Origin: FEN-1219 sp039933105
Lineage (GTDB): Bacteria; Pseudomonadota; Gammaproteobacteria; Steroidobacterales; Rariloculaceae
NCBI GenBank assembly: GCA_039933105.1
Contig: JBDTOT010000011.1
Span: 1-64,000 of the forward strand
Length of the DNA stretch: 64,000 bases
Direction: 5' to 3'
Part shown: piece after piece, positions 57,903-64,000 of the stretch
Layout of the letters: every line of letters starts with the position of its first letter
How positions within the stretch are numbered: the stretch's first letter is position 1
Notes under the pieces: generated by a model
The model's input: the letters and a program-made list of their open reading frames with translations, nothing else
Database searches by the model: none
Told to the model about the DNA's origin: nothing
Program-made: the position numbers and the translations under genes

Positions 57903-57996
57903 TCATGCGCGTAGCAAGAGGGCAGTCGTCAGCAACCGCGACTACCCTGCACCGAAAACCCTGGTCAGGCAGTCGCCCCACCGGGGTTTTTCATTT
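57894..57996 (+). promoter_or_regulatory. Candidate transcription attenuator before the GNAT gene
   Basis: Four complementary segments can pair alternatively: ACTGCC (57894-57899), GGGCAGTCG (57920-57928), CGACTACCC (57939-57947) and GGCAGTCG (57968-57975). They precede a terminator of AAAACCCTGG (57955-57964) with CCGGGGTTTT (57981-57990) plus a fifth T. The GGGG of the terminator is also the only ribosome-binding site for the ATG at 57997, so the stem could control both transcription and translation. Confidence 0.5.
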
Positions 57997-58506
57997 ATGA
58001 GCCAGCAAATAGTCGAGAACATCCTCATCCGGCGCGCCGAACCCGAAGACTTTCGCGGGCTGCAGCGCATCCATGAGCAGCCGTTGGCCGTGTACGGCAC
58101 GTTACAGCTGCCGTATCCGTCGGCGCAGACCTGGCGCCAGCGTCTCGAGAAGCGCGTGACGAATCACTACGGACTTGTGGCGTGCGTGCGCGACACGCTC
58201 GTCGGCGGTCTCGGGTTGCACGTGGCCGAGCATTCGCCGCGGCGTGCGCACGCGGGCGAAATCGGTCTCGCCGTCCACGATCAGTGGCAGGGACGAGGTA
58301 TCGGCACGGCGCTGGTACGCGCCGCCGTCGATCTCGCCGATCGCTGGCTGAACCTGCACCGCCTCGAGCTCACGGTGTTTGCGGACAACGAACGTGCGCT
58401 GAAGCTGTACAGGAAGTTCGGTTTCGAGATTGAGGGCCTGCTGCGTCGCTATGCGTTTCGCGACGGCGCGTTCGTCGACGCATACGTGCTGGCGCGGCTG
58501 CGGTAA
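57997..58506 (+). CDS. GNAT family N-acetyltransferase
   Basis: A 169-residue acetyltransferase: N-terminal IRRAEPEDFRGLQRIHEQPL, acetyl-CoA loop DQWQGRGIGTALVRAAVDLAD (motif A, Q-x-x-G-x-G), and the C-terminal NERALKLYRKFGFEIEGLLRRYAF. It transfers acetyl from acetyl-CoA to an amine; the substrate is unknown. Its 5' region is unusual: a peptide frame, alternative stems and a terminator precede the start, so expression is probably conditional. It is followed after 76 bp by a small secreted protein on the same strand. Confidence 0.92.
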   Translation: MSQQIVENILIRRAEPEDFRGLQRIHEQPLAVYGTLQLPYPSAQTWRQRLEKRVTNHYGLVACVRDTLVGGLGLHVAEHSPRRAHAGEIGLAVHDQWQGRGIGTALVRAAVDLADRWLNLHRLELTVFADNERALKLYRKFGFEIEGLLRRYAFRDGAFVDAYVLARLR

Positions 58507-58582
58507 GCAGTCGCGCCGCTTGCGGCAGCGCTGGCGCTGTGCTCAAGTTGACGGAGTGGATCTATCGCGGGGGTGACGACCG

Positions 58583-59029
58583 ATGAGTCGACTCAAAACA
58601 TTTGCGTGTGTATTGGCTGCCGCCCTGGCCCTGATCGCCGGTGCCGCTAGGGCGCAACCGCCCAAGCCCGGCGTCAAAGGCTACGAAGTCGAGTGGGTGT
58701 ACCGTGTGAAATACGGTTTCATCGACGAGTGGTGGGACCTGTTTCGCAAGTATCAGATCCCCGTTCTCGATCGCGCCAAACAGATGGGCTACATCCTCGA
58801 CTACCGGGTATACCACCCTCAATTCCACACCGACGAAGCCGCGCGTTGGGACTACCGCATCGAGATCACGTATCGCGACCAGGAAGCGGGCTCGCACGAG
58901 GAAGAAATCGCGCGCGAGCTGTTCCCTGATGGCGCCACTCGTAAGCGCGAGGAATTGCGCCGCTGGGAGCTGACGACGAACCACTGGGATCTGCCGATCT
59001 TCCAGGTCGATACCACGAAAGGTCGCTAG
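58583..59029 (+). CDS. Small exported protein of unknown function
   Basis: A 148-residue protein with a signal peptide (ACVLAAALALIAGAARAQ). The mature part reads as an alpha+beta domain: GYEVEWVYRVKYGFIDEWWDLFRKYQIPVLDRAKQMGYILDYRVY, DYRIEITYRDQE, ending NHWDLPIFQVD. Paired tryptophans and a His-rich stretch (HPQFHTDE) may bind a ligand. The family is unknown to me. GGGGGTG precedes the ATG at 58583. Confidence 0.7.
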   Translation: MSRLKTFACVLAAALALIAGAARAQPPKPGVKGYEVEWVYRVKYGFIDEWWDLFRKYQIPVLDRAKQMGYILDYRVYHPQFHTDEAARWDYRIEITYRDQEAGSHEEEIARELFPDGATRKREELRRWELTTNHWDLPIFQVDTTKGR

Positions 59030-59059
59030 GCCCGAGCGCGCTCAATAGAGGTCAACCCA

Positions 59060-59299
59060 ATGGATGCGGATCCGTCTCCGATCATCGGCCACTGGTATCA
59101 GGGCACCGGGACGGAGCGGCCCTTGCTGGTCGTCAACGTGGACGAAGAGCTCGACGTCATCGAAATCCAGTATCCGGATGGTGAGACCGGCAAGATCGAT
59201 TCCACCGCCTGGACTCACATGAGCCTCGCACTCGCGGCTCCGCCTAAGCACAAGCAGGACTTCGACGAGGACGACTCGAACGAAGGCGCCATGGACTAA
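59060..59299 (+). CDS. Small acidic DUF6763-like protein
   Basis: A 79-residue acidic protein: SPIIGHWYQG, then LLVVNVDEELDVIEIQYPDGETGKID and a very acidic tail (DFDEDDSNEGAMD). It matches the small DUF6763-type family in size and pattern (GxWYx and VE.QYxDGE). It is probably a beta-strand unit; the function is unknown. AGAGG precedes the ATG. Its stop overlaps the start of the flavin reductase gene (TAATG), so the two are translationally coupled. Confidence 0.75.
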   Translation: MDADPSPIIGHWYQGTGTERPLLVVNVDEELDVIEIQYPDGETGKIDSTAWTHMSLALAAPPKHKQDFDEDDSNEGAMD

Positions 59300-60045
59300 T
59301 GACGGGCGAACACCCGCACAAGATCAAGGGCAAGGTCATCAACGCCTCGATCGAGAGGCGCGTCGATCTGACGGCCGAGCACTTCAAGATCTGGCTTCGA
59401 CCAAGCGAACCGTTCGAGTTCGAGCCCGGGCAGTACTGCACACTCGGCGTCGACGGCATTGAGCGACCTTATTCGATCGTGTCGTCGCCACGCGAAGAGT
59501 TGCTCGAGCTCTTCGTCGAGCTGATTCCGTCGCCGGAGGGACATCTAACCCCGCTGTTGCACGCGTTGCAGGTCGGCGACGTGCTGACGATGCGGCCACG
59601 GGGGAAGGGCGTATTCCGGCTGCATCCCGAGTTTCGTCACCACGTGATGGTGGCGACCGTGACGGGCATAGCACCGTTCGTCAGCATGCTGCGCCACTGG
59701 CTCGCGGGTGCGACCGGCGACCTGCGCATGTACGTGCTCGATGGCGCGAGCTTCGTCGATGAGTTCGCTTACGACGCCGAGCTGCGTGAAATGGCTGCCG
59801 GCTGTCCGAATCTACAGTTCGTGCCGACGTGCTCGAGACCTGGCGATCCGCGCAATGTCGGTTGGCGCGGTGACACGGGGCGCGTCCATACCATCGTCGA
59901 GCGCTACATCCACGAGTGGGGCCTCACGCCTGCGGAGACTTGTATCTACACCTGCGGGCACCCGCTGATGATCGCGGATCTGCACGCGCGGTTTACCAGC
60001 AGCGGTTTCCGCCTGGAAGAAGAACGATACTGGAAGCCGACGTAG
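59299..60045 (+). CDS. Ferredoxin-NADP+ reductase-type flavoprotein
   Basis: A 248-residue oxidoreductase: FAD-binding barrel with GQYCTLGVDGIERPYSIVSSP (RPYS flavin motif) and an NAD(P) domain with VATVTGIAPFVSMLRHW and the C-terminal YTCGHPLMIADLHARF. It is the length of bacterial Fpr enzymes, which move electrons between NADPH and ferredoxin or flavodoxin. It ends ERYWKPT rather than the aromatic V-E/F-W of Fpr, so the partner may differ. It is cytoplasmic and coupled to the small acidic gene upstream, and convergent with the DUF1800 gene (6-bp gap). Confidence 0.92.
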   Translation: MTGEHPHKIKGKVINASIERRVDLTAEHFKIWLRPSEPFEFEPGQYCTLGVDGIERPYSIVSSPREELLELFVELIPSPEGHLTPLLHALQVGDVLTMRPRGKGVFRLHPEFRHHVMVATVTGIAPFVSMLRHWLAGATGDLRMYVLDGASFVDEFAYDAELREMAAGCPNLQFVPTCSRPGDPRNVGWRGDTGRVHTIVERYIHEWGLTPAETCIYTCGHPLMIADLHARFTSSGFRLEEERYWKPT

Positions 60046-60051
60046 CGGCGC

Positions 60052-61815
60052 CTAGACGAGCTGATACTCCGGCGTGCTCATGATGAGATGCGCCGTCATG
60101 CGCAGAGCGTCTTCCATGTAACTGCTGGCGCGTTCGAGGCTGTCGGTGCCGAGCTCTTTGCTCAAGAATGCGACGAAGGCGTCGCGCGTCGCTGCCGCCA
60201 GCGGGATGCGCAGCATGCGGCCGGTGAGGTAGCCGACTGCTTCTGCCGCAGTCGCTGCGCCGCTGCCGCGCACGAGCTGTGACAAGTCGAACCGCGCCGC
60301 ATCGCGCGGCGTTGGAATCAGCTTGCGGGCGGCCTGCTCCCACCCCGTGTACCCAGAAATCCGCGTGTTGAACCGCTCGTCGCGCTCGAGGGCCACGCGA
60401 TCGAACGTGCTGATCTTCGCCGGGTCACTCACCGCCGTTGCGGCGCCGACGTCGTAGCCGTCGCGTAGCCGCTGCCCGAGCACGTCATCGGTGCCGGCCG
60501 TGAAATTCCAATCGCGGAAGCCGGTCATGTCCGGAATCAGCACGTCGCGTGCCACGTTGCCGCGCGCGATCAAGAGGCCAGGCGTGATCCATGCTTTGCC
60601 TCCCGCCCAGCCCGCGACCGAGGGTGGGTTCAATAGGTGCTGGCCCATGGCGATCGTGGCCTGGTTGAAGTCCGGCACGCCCGGCATCGAGTCTGCGCCG
60701 AGATGCTTCTGCATCGCGACGATGTGCTCGACCGGCCCTTTGATGTGGCCGCCATAGCTAGCTGCGCTGTAGAAGTCCTTCGACGTGAAGATGGCCGTGA
60801 GCAGGGGCTTCAGCTCGTAGTCGGCGGCACGCAACACGGCGCCAAGCGACTTGCGCAGTGAGGGCGACAGCTCGTCGCGTACGAGAAAGCGATAGATCTT
60901 GGCGGCCAAATACTCCGCGGTGACTGGTTGCTCGAAGATGATCTTAACGACGTCTGCGCCGTCAAAGTTGCCGTTATGGCCGAGGAAGTGTTTCCCGCCG
61001 GCGTCGTGTTTGTCCGCGTCGACGTGGAATGAGAGGTCGTCGAAATACCAGCCGGTGAATGCGCGCGCGCACTCGCGGACGTCCTTCTCCGTGTAGTTGC
61101 CTACGCCCATCGTGAAGAGCTCCATGACTTCACGCGCGAAGTTCTCGTTCGGCGCGCCCTTCACGTTGTACTGAGCGTCGAGGAAGTAGAGCATCGCAGG
61201 CGTCTGCGCGACCTTGATCGTGAGATCGCGCGCGTTACTCGTAGCAAGGCGCTCGAACAACTCGATCTGCTGCAGCATCTTGCGGTAGTCACGGACCTTG
61301 TTCTCATGCGTCGCGAAATGCCCGTGCCAGAACAGCGCGAGTTTTTCTTCCAGCGGGTGGGCGGTCGTGAGCATGCGGTTCGCCCACCAGTAGCCGAGCC
61401 GCCGCGTCTCGAGCATCGTCGCCCGCAGCCAATAGAAAAACCGGTCCGACACCGGTTGCACGGGGCGGTTGCCGGCAGGCTTCGCCGCCACGCCCATGGA
61501 CTCGCCGTGTTGTTCCGCCCGGTCAGTGGCCTCGGGCCGGCTGTCCGGGAAGCCCTTCAGCGACGGATCCCACAATCCGGATTCTACGAAGGGAGCAAGT
61601 TTCGGATTCGGCTGGCGCTCGTAGTGCACGAGCTGCGCTACCGCACGCTCGAACCCGAGGTCCGCTAGCTTCTGGATCTCCGCCGGCGTGCCCCCGAACC
61701 CCGCGTGAGCGAGCAGGTGCGCAGCTCGATCGTAGCTCCATTCGGCGCGCGGCAGCGGCGAAAGGTCGTCCCGCCAGGCCGCGGGTCCAGGAGCCCATGT
61801 ATTCTGATGAATCAT
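60052..61815 (-). CDS. DUF1800 family protein
   Basis: A 587-residue protein matching DUF1800: DRAAHLLAHAGFGGTPAEIQKLADLG, LALFWHGHFATHENKVRD, NENFAREVMELFTMGVGNYTEKDVRE, HFLGHNGNFDGADVVKIIFEQPVTAEYLAAKIYRF. The substrate and reaction are unknown. No Tat or Sec signal is visible at the N-terminus, unlike its DUF1501 partner. It starts four bases after the DUF1501 stop, so they form a tight operon, transcribed DUF1501 then DUF1800. Confidence 0.92.
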   Translation of the reverse strand: MIHQNTWAPGPAAWRDDLSPLPRAEWSYDRAAHLLAHAGFGGTPAEIQKLADLGFERAVAQLVHYERQPNPKLAPFVESGLWDPSLKGFPDSRPEATDRAEQHGESMGVAAKPAGNRPVQPVSDRFFYWLRATMLETRRLGYWWANRMLTTAHPLEEKLALFWHGHFATHENKVRDYRKMLQQIELFERLATSNARDLTIKVAQTPAMLYFLDAQYNVKGAPNENFAREVMELFTMGVGNYTEKDVRECARAFTGWYFDDLSFHVDADKHDAGGKHFLGHNGNFDGADVVKIIFEQPVTAEYLAAKIYRFLVRDELSPSLRKSLGAVLRAADYELKPLLTAIFTSKDFYSAASYGGHIKGPVEHIVAMQKHLGADSMPGVPDFNQATIAMGQHLLNPPSVAGWAGGKAWITPGLLIARGNVARDVLIPDMTGFRDWNFTAGTDDVLGQRLRDGYDVGAATAVSDPAKISTFDRVALERDERFNTRISGYTGWEQAARKLIPTPRDAARFDLSQLVRGSGAATAAEAVGYLTGRMLRIPLAAATRDAFVAFLSKELGTDSLERASSYMEDALRMTAHLIMSTPEYQLV

Positions 61816-61819
61816 GGTG

Positions 61820-63070
61820 TTACGTCTTCATCATGCCAAACGTATCGAACCCCTGACCGAGGACTTGGGCGGCGTCGGCGCCGAGCCAATCCTGAATCAA
61901 CGTCGCGTACACGCGGCGAAAGTCGGTGGTGCTCGCGAGGTTGTCGCCAAGCACGAGATCGGAGAGGCTCGGCGGCTTGCCGTACAGTCCGCCTTTGACG
62001 GCGTTGCCCACGACGAAGTTGACCTGCGCGGTGCCATGGTCGGTGCCTAGGCTCGTGTTCTCCGGTACGCGGCGGCCGAATTCGCTATGCACGTACAACA
62101 CCACGTCGTCCGCTCGGCCGATGCGCTGCATTTCCTGGAAGAACCCTTCGATCGCGTCTGCGCAATACTGCAGCTGGCGGTCGTGCGGAGCGGCTTGATT
62201 CACGTGCGTATCGAATAGCGAGCCGCGCAGCGGCACGTAGTACAGCTGCGTCGGGAAGCCGGCTTCGATCAGGGCCACTACCTTATCGAGGTCGAGCAGG
62301 CGCAGATCCTGGTTCGCTGTAGCGCGATATTGTGTCCACGCCGCACGCACGACCTCGGATGCCTGTGCAGCGCTCTTCGTGACTTCGAGCACATAGCGGT
62401 GCGCTTCGGTCACCGGCGTCGTCTGCGCGTCGAGCGCGTCGAGCGCCGTCTTCTCCTGTGCGAACACGCCGCGTTTGAATGCAGCGGGATCGACGAACAC
62501 GAGCGGCACGTGCTTCTGCGCTTTGACCGCGAGCGTCTGACTCTCCGCGACGTTCACGATCAGATTGTCGCGCGCGCCGTTCGGATCGAGACCGGCCGCG
62601 GTGCGGCCCACCCAGCCGTATTCGTTGCCGCTATTCGGTGCCGCCGTGTGCCAGAACGACATCGAGGTGAAATGCGAGAACGAGGGTTGGTCGTATCCGA
62701 CACCGTGCACGATCGCGACCTTGCCGCTGTCGTACAGATTCTTCAGAGCAGCCAGCGATTTGTGCCAGCCGAATTGCGCGTCGATCTTCAGCAGATCCTG
62801 CTCACGGATGCCGATGGTCGGGCGGTGCTTGTAGTACAGCGGGTCACCATACGGGATGATCGTGTTCAGACCGTCGTTGCCGCCGAACCACTCGAAGACG
62901 ACCAGGATTTTGCCGTTCGGGTTAGCGGCGACGCTCTTGCTCGCCTGTGCCAACACGCTCGGTACCGTGCCAAGCCCGCCCGCGAGACCGAGCCCGATGC
63001 CGCCGGCACCGATGCGCAGCAGGTCGCGTCGCGAAAGGGCGGTGGCACTCAGAGGATCGTGCTTGGGCAT
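61820..63070 (-). CDS. Tat-exported DUF1501 family protein
   Basis: A 416-residue protein with a Tat signal (LSRRDLLRIGAGGIGLGLAGGLG) and the DUF1501 body: VVFEWFGGNDGLNTIIPYGDPLYYKHRP, VGYDQPSFSHFTSMSFWHTA, FGRRVPENTSLGTDHGTAQVNFVVG. It belongs to the alkaline-phosphatase-like superfamily without a proven substrate. The ATG at 63070 has GGGGAG about eleven bases upstream; the longer frame to 63142 is not preferred. DUF1800 follows directly. It is the second exported DUF pair of this type in the window, after DUF1592/DUF1552 at 13927-17713. Confidence 0.93.
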   Translation of the reverse strand: MPKHDPLSATALSRRDLLRIGAGGIGLGLAGGLGTVPSVLAQASKSVAANPNGKILVVFEWFGGNDGLNTIIPYGDPLYYKHRPTIGIREQDLLKIDAQFGWHKSLAALKNLYDSGKVAIVHGVGYDQPSFSHFTSMSFWHTAAPNSGNEYGWVGRTAAGLDPNGARDNLIVNVAESQTLAVKAQKHVPLVFVDPAAFKRGVFAQEKTALDALDAQTTPVTEAHRYVLEVTKSAAQASEVVRAAWTQYRATANQDLRLLDLDKVVALIEAGFPTQLYYVPLRGSLFDTHVNQAAPHDRQLQYCADAIEGFFQEMQRIGRADDVVLYVHSEFGRRVPENTSLGTDHGTAQVNFVVGNAVKGGLYGKPPSLSDLVLGDNLASTTDFRRVYATLIQDWLGADAAQVLGQGFDTFGMMKT

Positions 63071-63095
63071 ATGCTTGCAGCTCCCCGCACCGGTG

Positions 63096-63473
63096 TCAGG
63101 TGAACGCGCGGCGCAATGCGAACCACCCGCCGGCCGCGCCACCCGCCACCTTCAATACGTGAGCGACGTAGTAGATCAACGGGATCGGCGGCGAATCGGG
63201 AGCGAAGTATTGCCCCACCAGCCCGAGCAGCGTGTACAGCAATACCGCGGTCGCTCCCATCAGCGCGCCCTGCAGTACGGGTCTCGGCGCCGAACGAAAC
63301 AGCCACCATGCCACGGGCACGAACACGAAGAACGAGCCGGCGACGGCGACGACCGTGACCGCGGATTCGGGACCACCAAGCGCGCGGATCGGGATCACGA
63401 ACACGACGAGAATCAGTTCCGCCAGGAAGGCACCGAGCGCGACCCGACCCCAACGAATTGAAGCAGCCCCCAT
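63096..63473 (-). CDS. Small integral membrane protein
   Basis: A 125-residue protein with four predicted membrane helices (ALGAFLAELILVVFVIPI, VTVVAVAGSFFVFVPVAWW, LQGALMGATAVLLYTLLGLVG, IYYVAHVLKVAGGAAGGWFAL) and a short tail. There is no motif for function. The start is the ATG at 63473. It lies upstream of the DUF1501 gene by 26 bp on the same strand and may be co-transcribed. Confidence 0.75.
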   Translation of the reverse strand: MGAASIRWGRVALGAFLAELILVVFVIPIRALGGPESAVTVVAVAGSFFVFVPVAWWLFRSAPRPVLQGALMGATAVLLYTLLGLVGQYFAPDSPPIPLIYYVAHVLKVAGGAAGGWFALRRAFT

Positions 63474-63517
63474 GGCGCCGAGTATGCCTCGGTTCGTACG
63501 GCGGTACGAGACGGGAA

Positions 63518-64000
63518 TCAGCGACGCGATTCGGCGGAGTCCGTGGCGCGGTAACTCCACACGCTGCCACGATCGACGGCCCATTCGGTAGCGGCGTCGG
63601 CGAACCAAACACCCGCGGGATGGCCGTTCGAGAAGCCTCCTCGCTCGGGCGTCTCGACCTTGGTCCATGTGATCGCGCCGTCTTCGGTTCGGTACCAGCC
63701 GTCGGCGGCCGCGAGCCAGCCGTGCCGGTCGTCGAAAAACCGCACGGCCTGCACCGTCCGCGTGCGCCGACTGCCCAGCCGCGCTCGGCGTCGAGCACCT
63801 GAAAGTCGTGCCACGTCTCGTCGTCGCTCCCTGTGCGCTCGACATGCCAGGGCGCGGCGACTCCCGCGAAGTGCAAGATGGTGCCGTGCGCCGTCAGTGC
63901 CCAGCCGGCGTCGGCCGCGATCAAGGAGCCGGCGACCAAATCTTCGCCGCCTGGCGCATCGAAACGCTGCCAGTTGTTGCCTCCGTCGGTCGTGCGCAGC
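63518..64000 (-). pseudogene. YCF48/BNR-type beta-propeller fragment with a frameshift; 5' end outside window
   Basis: Reading the minus strand from the window end, one frame gives BNR-type repeats: RTTDGGNNWQRF, ADAGWALTAHGTILHF, DAERGWAVG. Near 63750-63775 this frame loses similarity, and another frame picks up the pattern directly: TVQAVRFFDDRHGWLAAADGWYRTEDGAITWTKVE, then FADAATEWAVDRGSVWSYRATD and a stop at 63518. Photosystem-assembly (YCF48) or sialidase-like propellers show exactly this GWA...DGG.TW rhythm. Either a real frameshift has inactivated it, or there is a one- or two-base sequence error. Confidence 0.65.

Noticed and set aside
1..64000. CRISPR arrays, tRNA or rRNA genes, transposases, integrases, phage genes
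   Set aside because: Looked for repeat-spacer patterns, tRNA arms and typical protein motifs through the window and saw none.

Overview
The window is GC-rich bacterial DNA with almost no spare sequence. It looks like a chromosome segment of a Gram-negative proteobacterium: two TonB-dependent receptors, an AcrAB-type RND pump pair, many c-type cytochromes, many Tat signal peptides and an AcvB/VirJ-type protein. The mix of DUF1592/DUF1552, DUF1501/DUF1800, DUF6152 and PQQ dehydrogenase genes recalls free-living gammaproteobacteria of the Steroidobacter type. That placement is an impression from gene content, because no rRNA or other marker gene is present. I saw no tRNA, rRNA, CRISPR array, integrase, transposase or prophage gene.

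Layout. 1-5161: a truncated copy and a full copy of a secreted G8-domain beta-helix protein, with a SYLF protein and a crystallin/glycine-zipper protein between them. 5210-10852: mostly minus-strand cytochrome c, TonB receptor, di-haem protein, a hypothetical protein and a bPH2 membrane protein. 10973-26153: a plus-strand run, broken by one small minus-strand lipoprotein gene, coding almost only for exported proteins. In order it holds DUF6152, module A, module B, DUF1592, DUF1552, ankyrin protein, metallo-beta-lactamase-fold protein, a second DUF6152, an A-B fusion, CHRD, a PQQ dehydrogenase with an N-terminal cytochrome, and a trypsin-like protease. 26190-33257: exported phosphotriesterase-like, alcohol dehydrogenase-like, AcvB, AhpD-like and amidohydrolase proteins. 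33374-40944: a formylglycine-generating-enzyme fold protein, the RND pump, a GFA protein, a thioesterase and S-adenosylhomocysteine hydrolase. 41315-51931: a large TonB receptor, a prolyl hydroxylase, a VOC protein, an orphan module-B protein and a PAS-GGDEF-EAL protein. 52170-57774: a compact locus of arylmalonate decarboxylase-like, DUF1080, small cytochrome c, Tat-exported ThDP enzyme and 4-cresol dehydrogenase-like flavoprotein. 57831-64000: a possible attenuator before a GNAT gene, a flavin reductase, a DUF1501/DUF1800 pair, a membrane protein and a frameshifted beta-propeller gene cut by the window end.

How it fits together. Enzymes that are normally cytoplasmic (ThDP enzyme, zinc alcohol dehydrogenase, arylmalonate decarboxylase, phosphotriesterase, VOC) repeatedly carry export signals here and sit among cytochromes and TonB receptors. 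My inference is that the region supports uptake and periplasmic oxidation of small, perhaps aromatic, organic molecules, with electrons passed to c-type cytochromes. The best candidates for something undescribed are the duplicated DUF6152/A/B cassette with its gene fusion, and the ThDP-cytochrome-flavoprotein locus. All functional calls come from reading sequence motifs; no database search was run.
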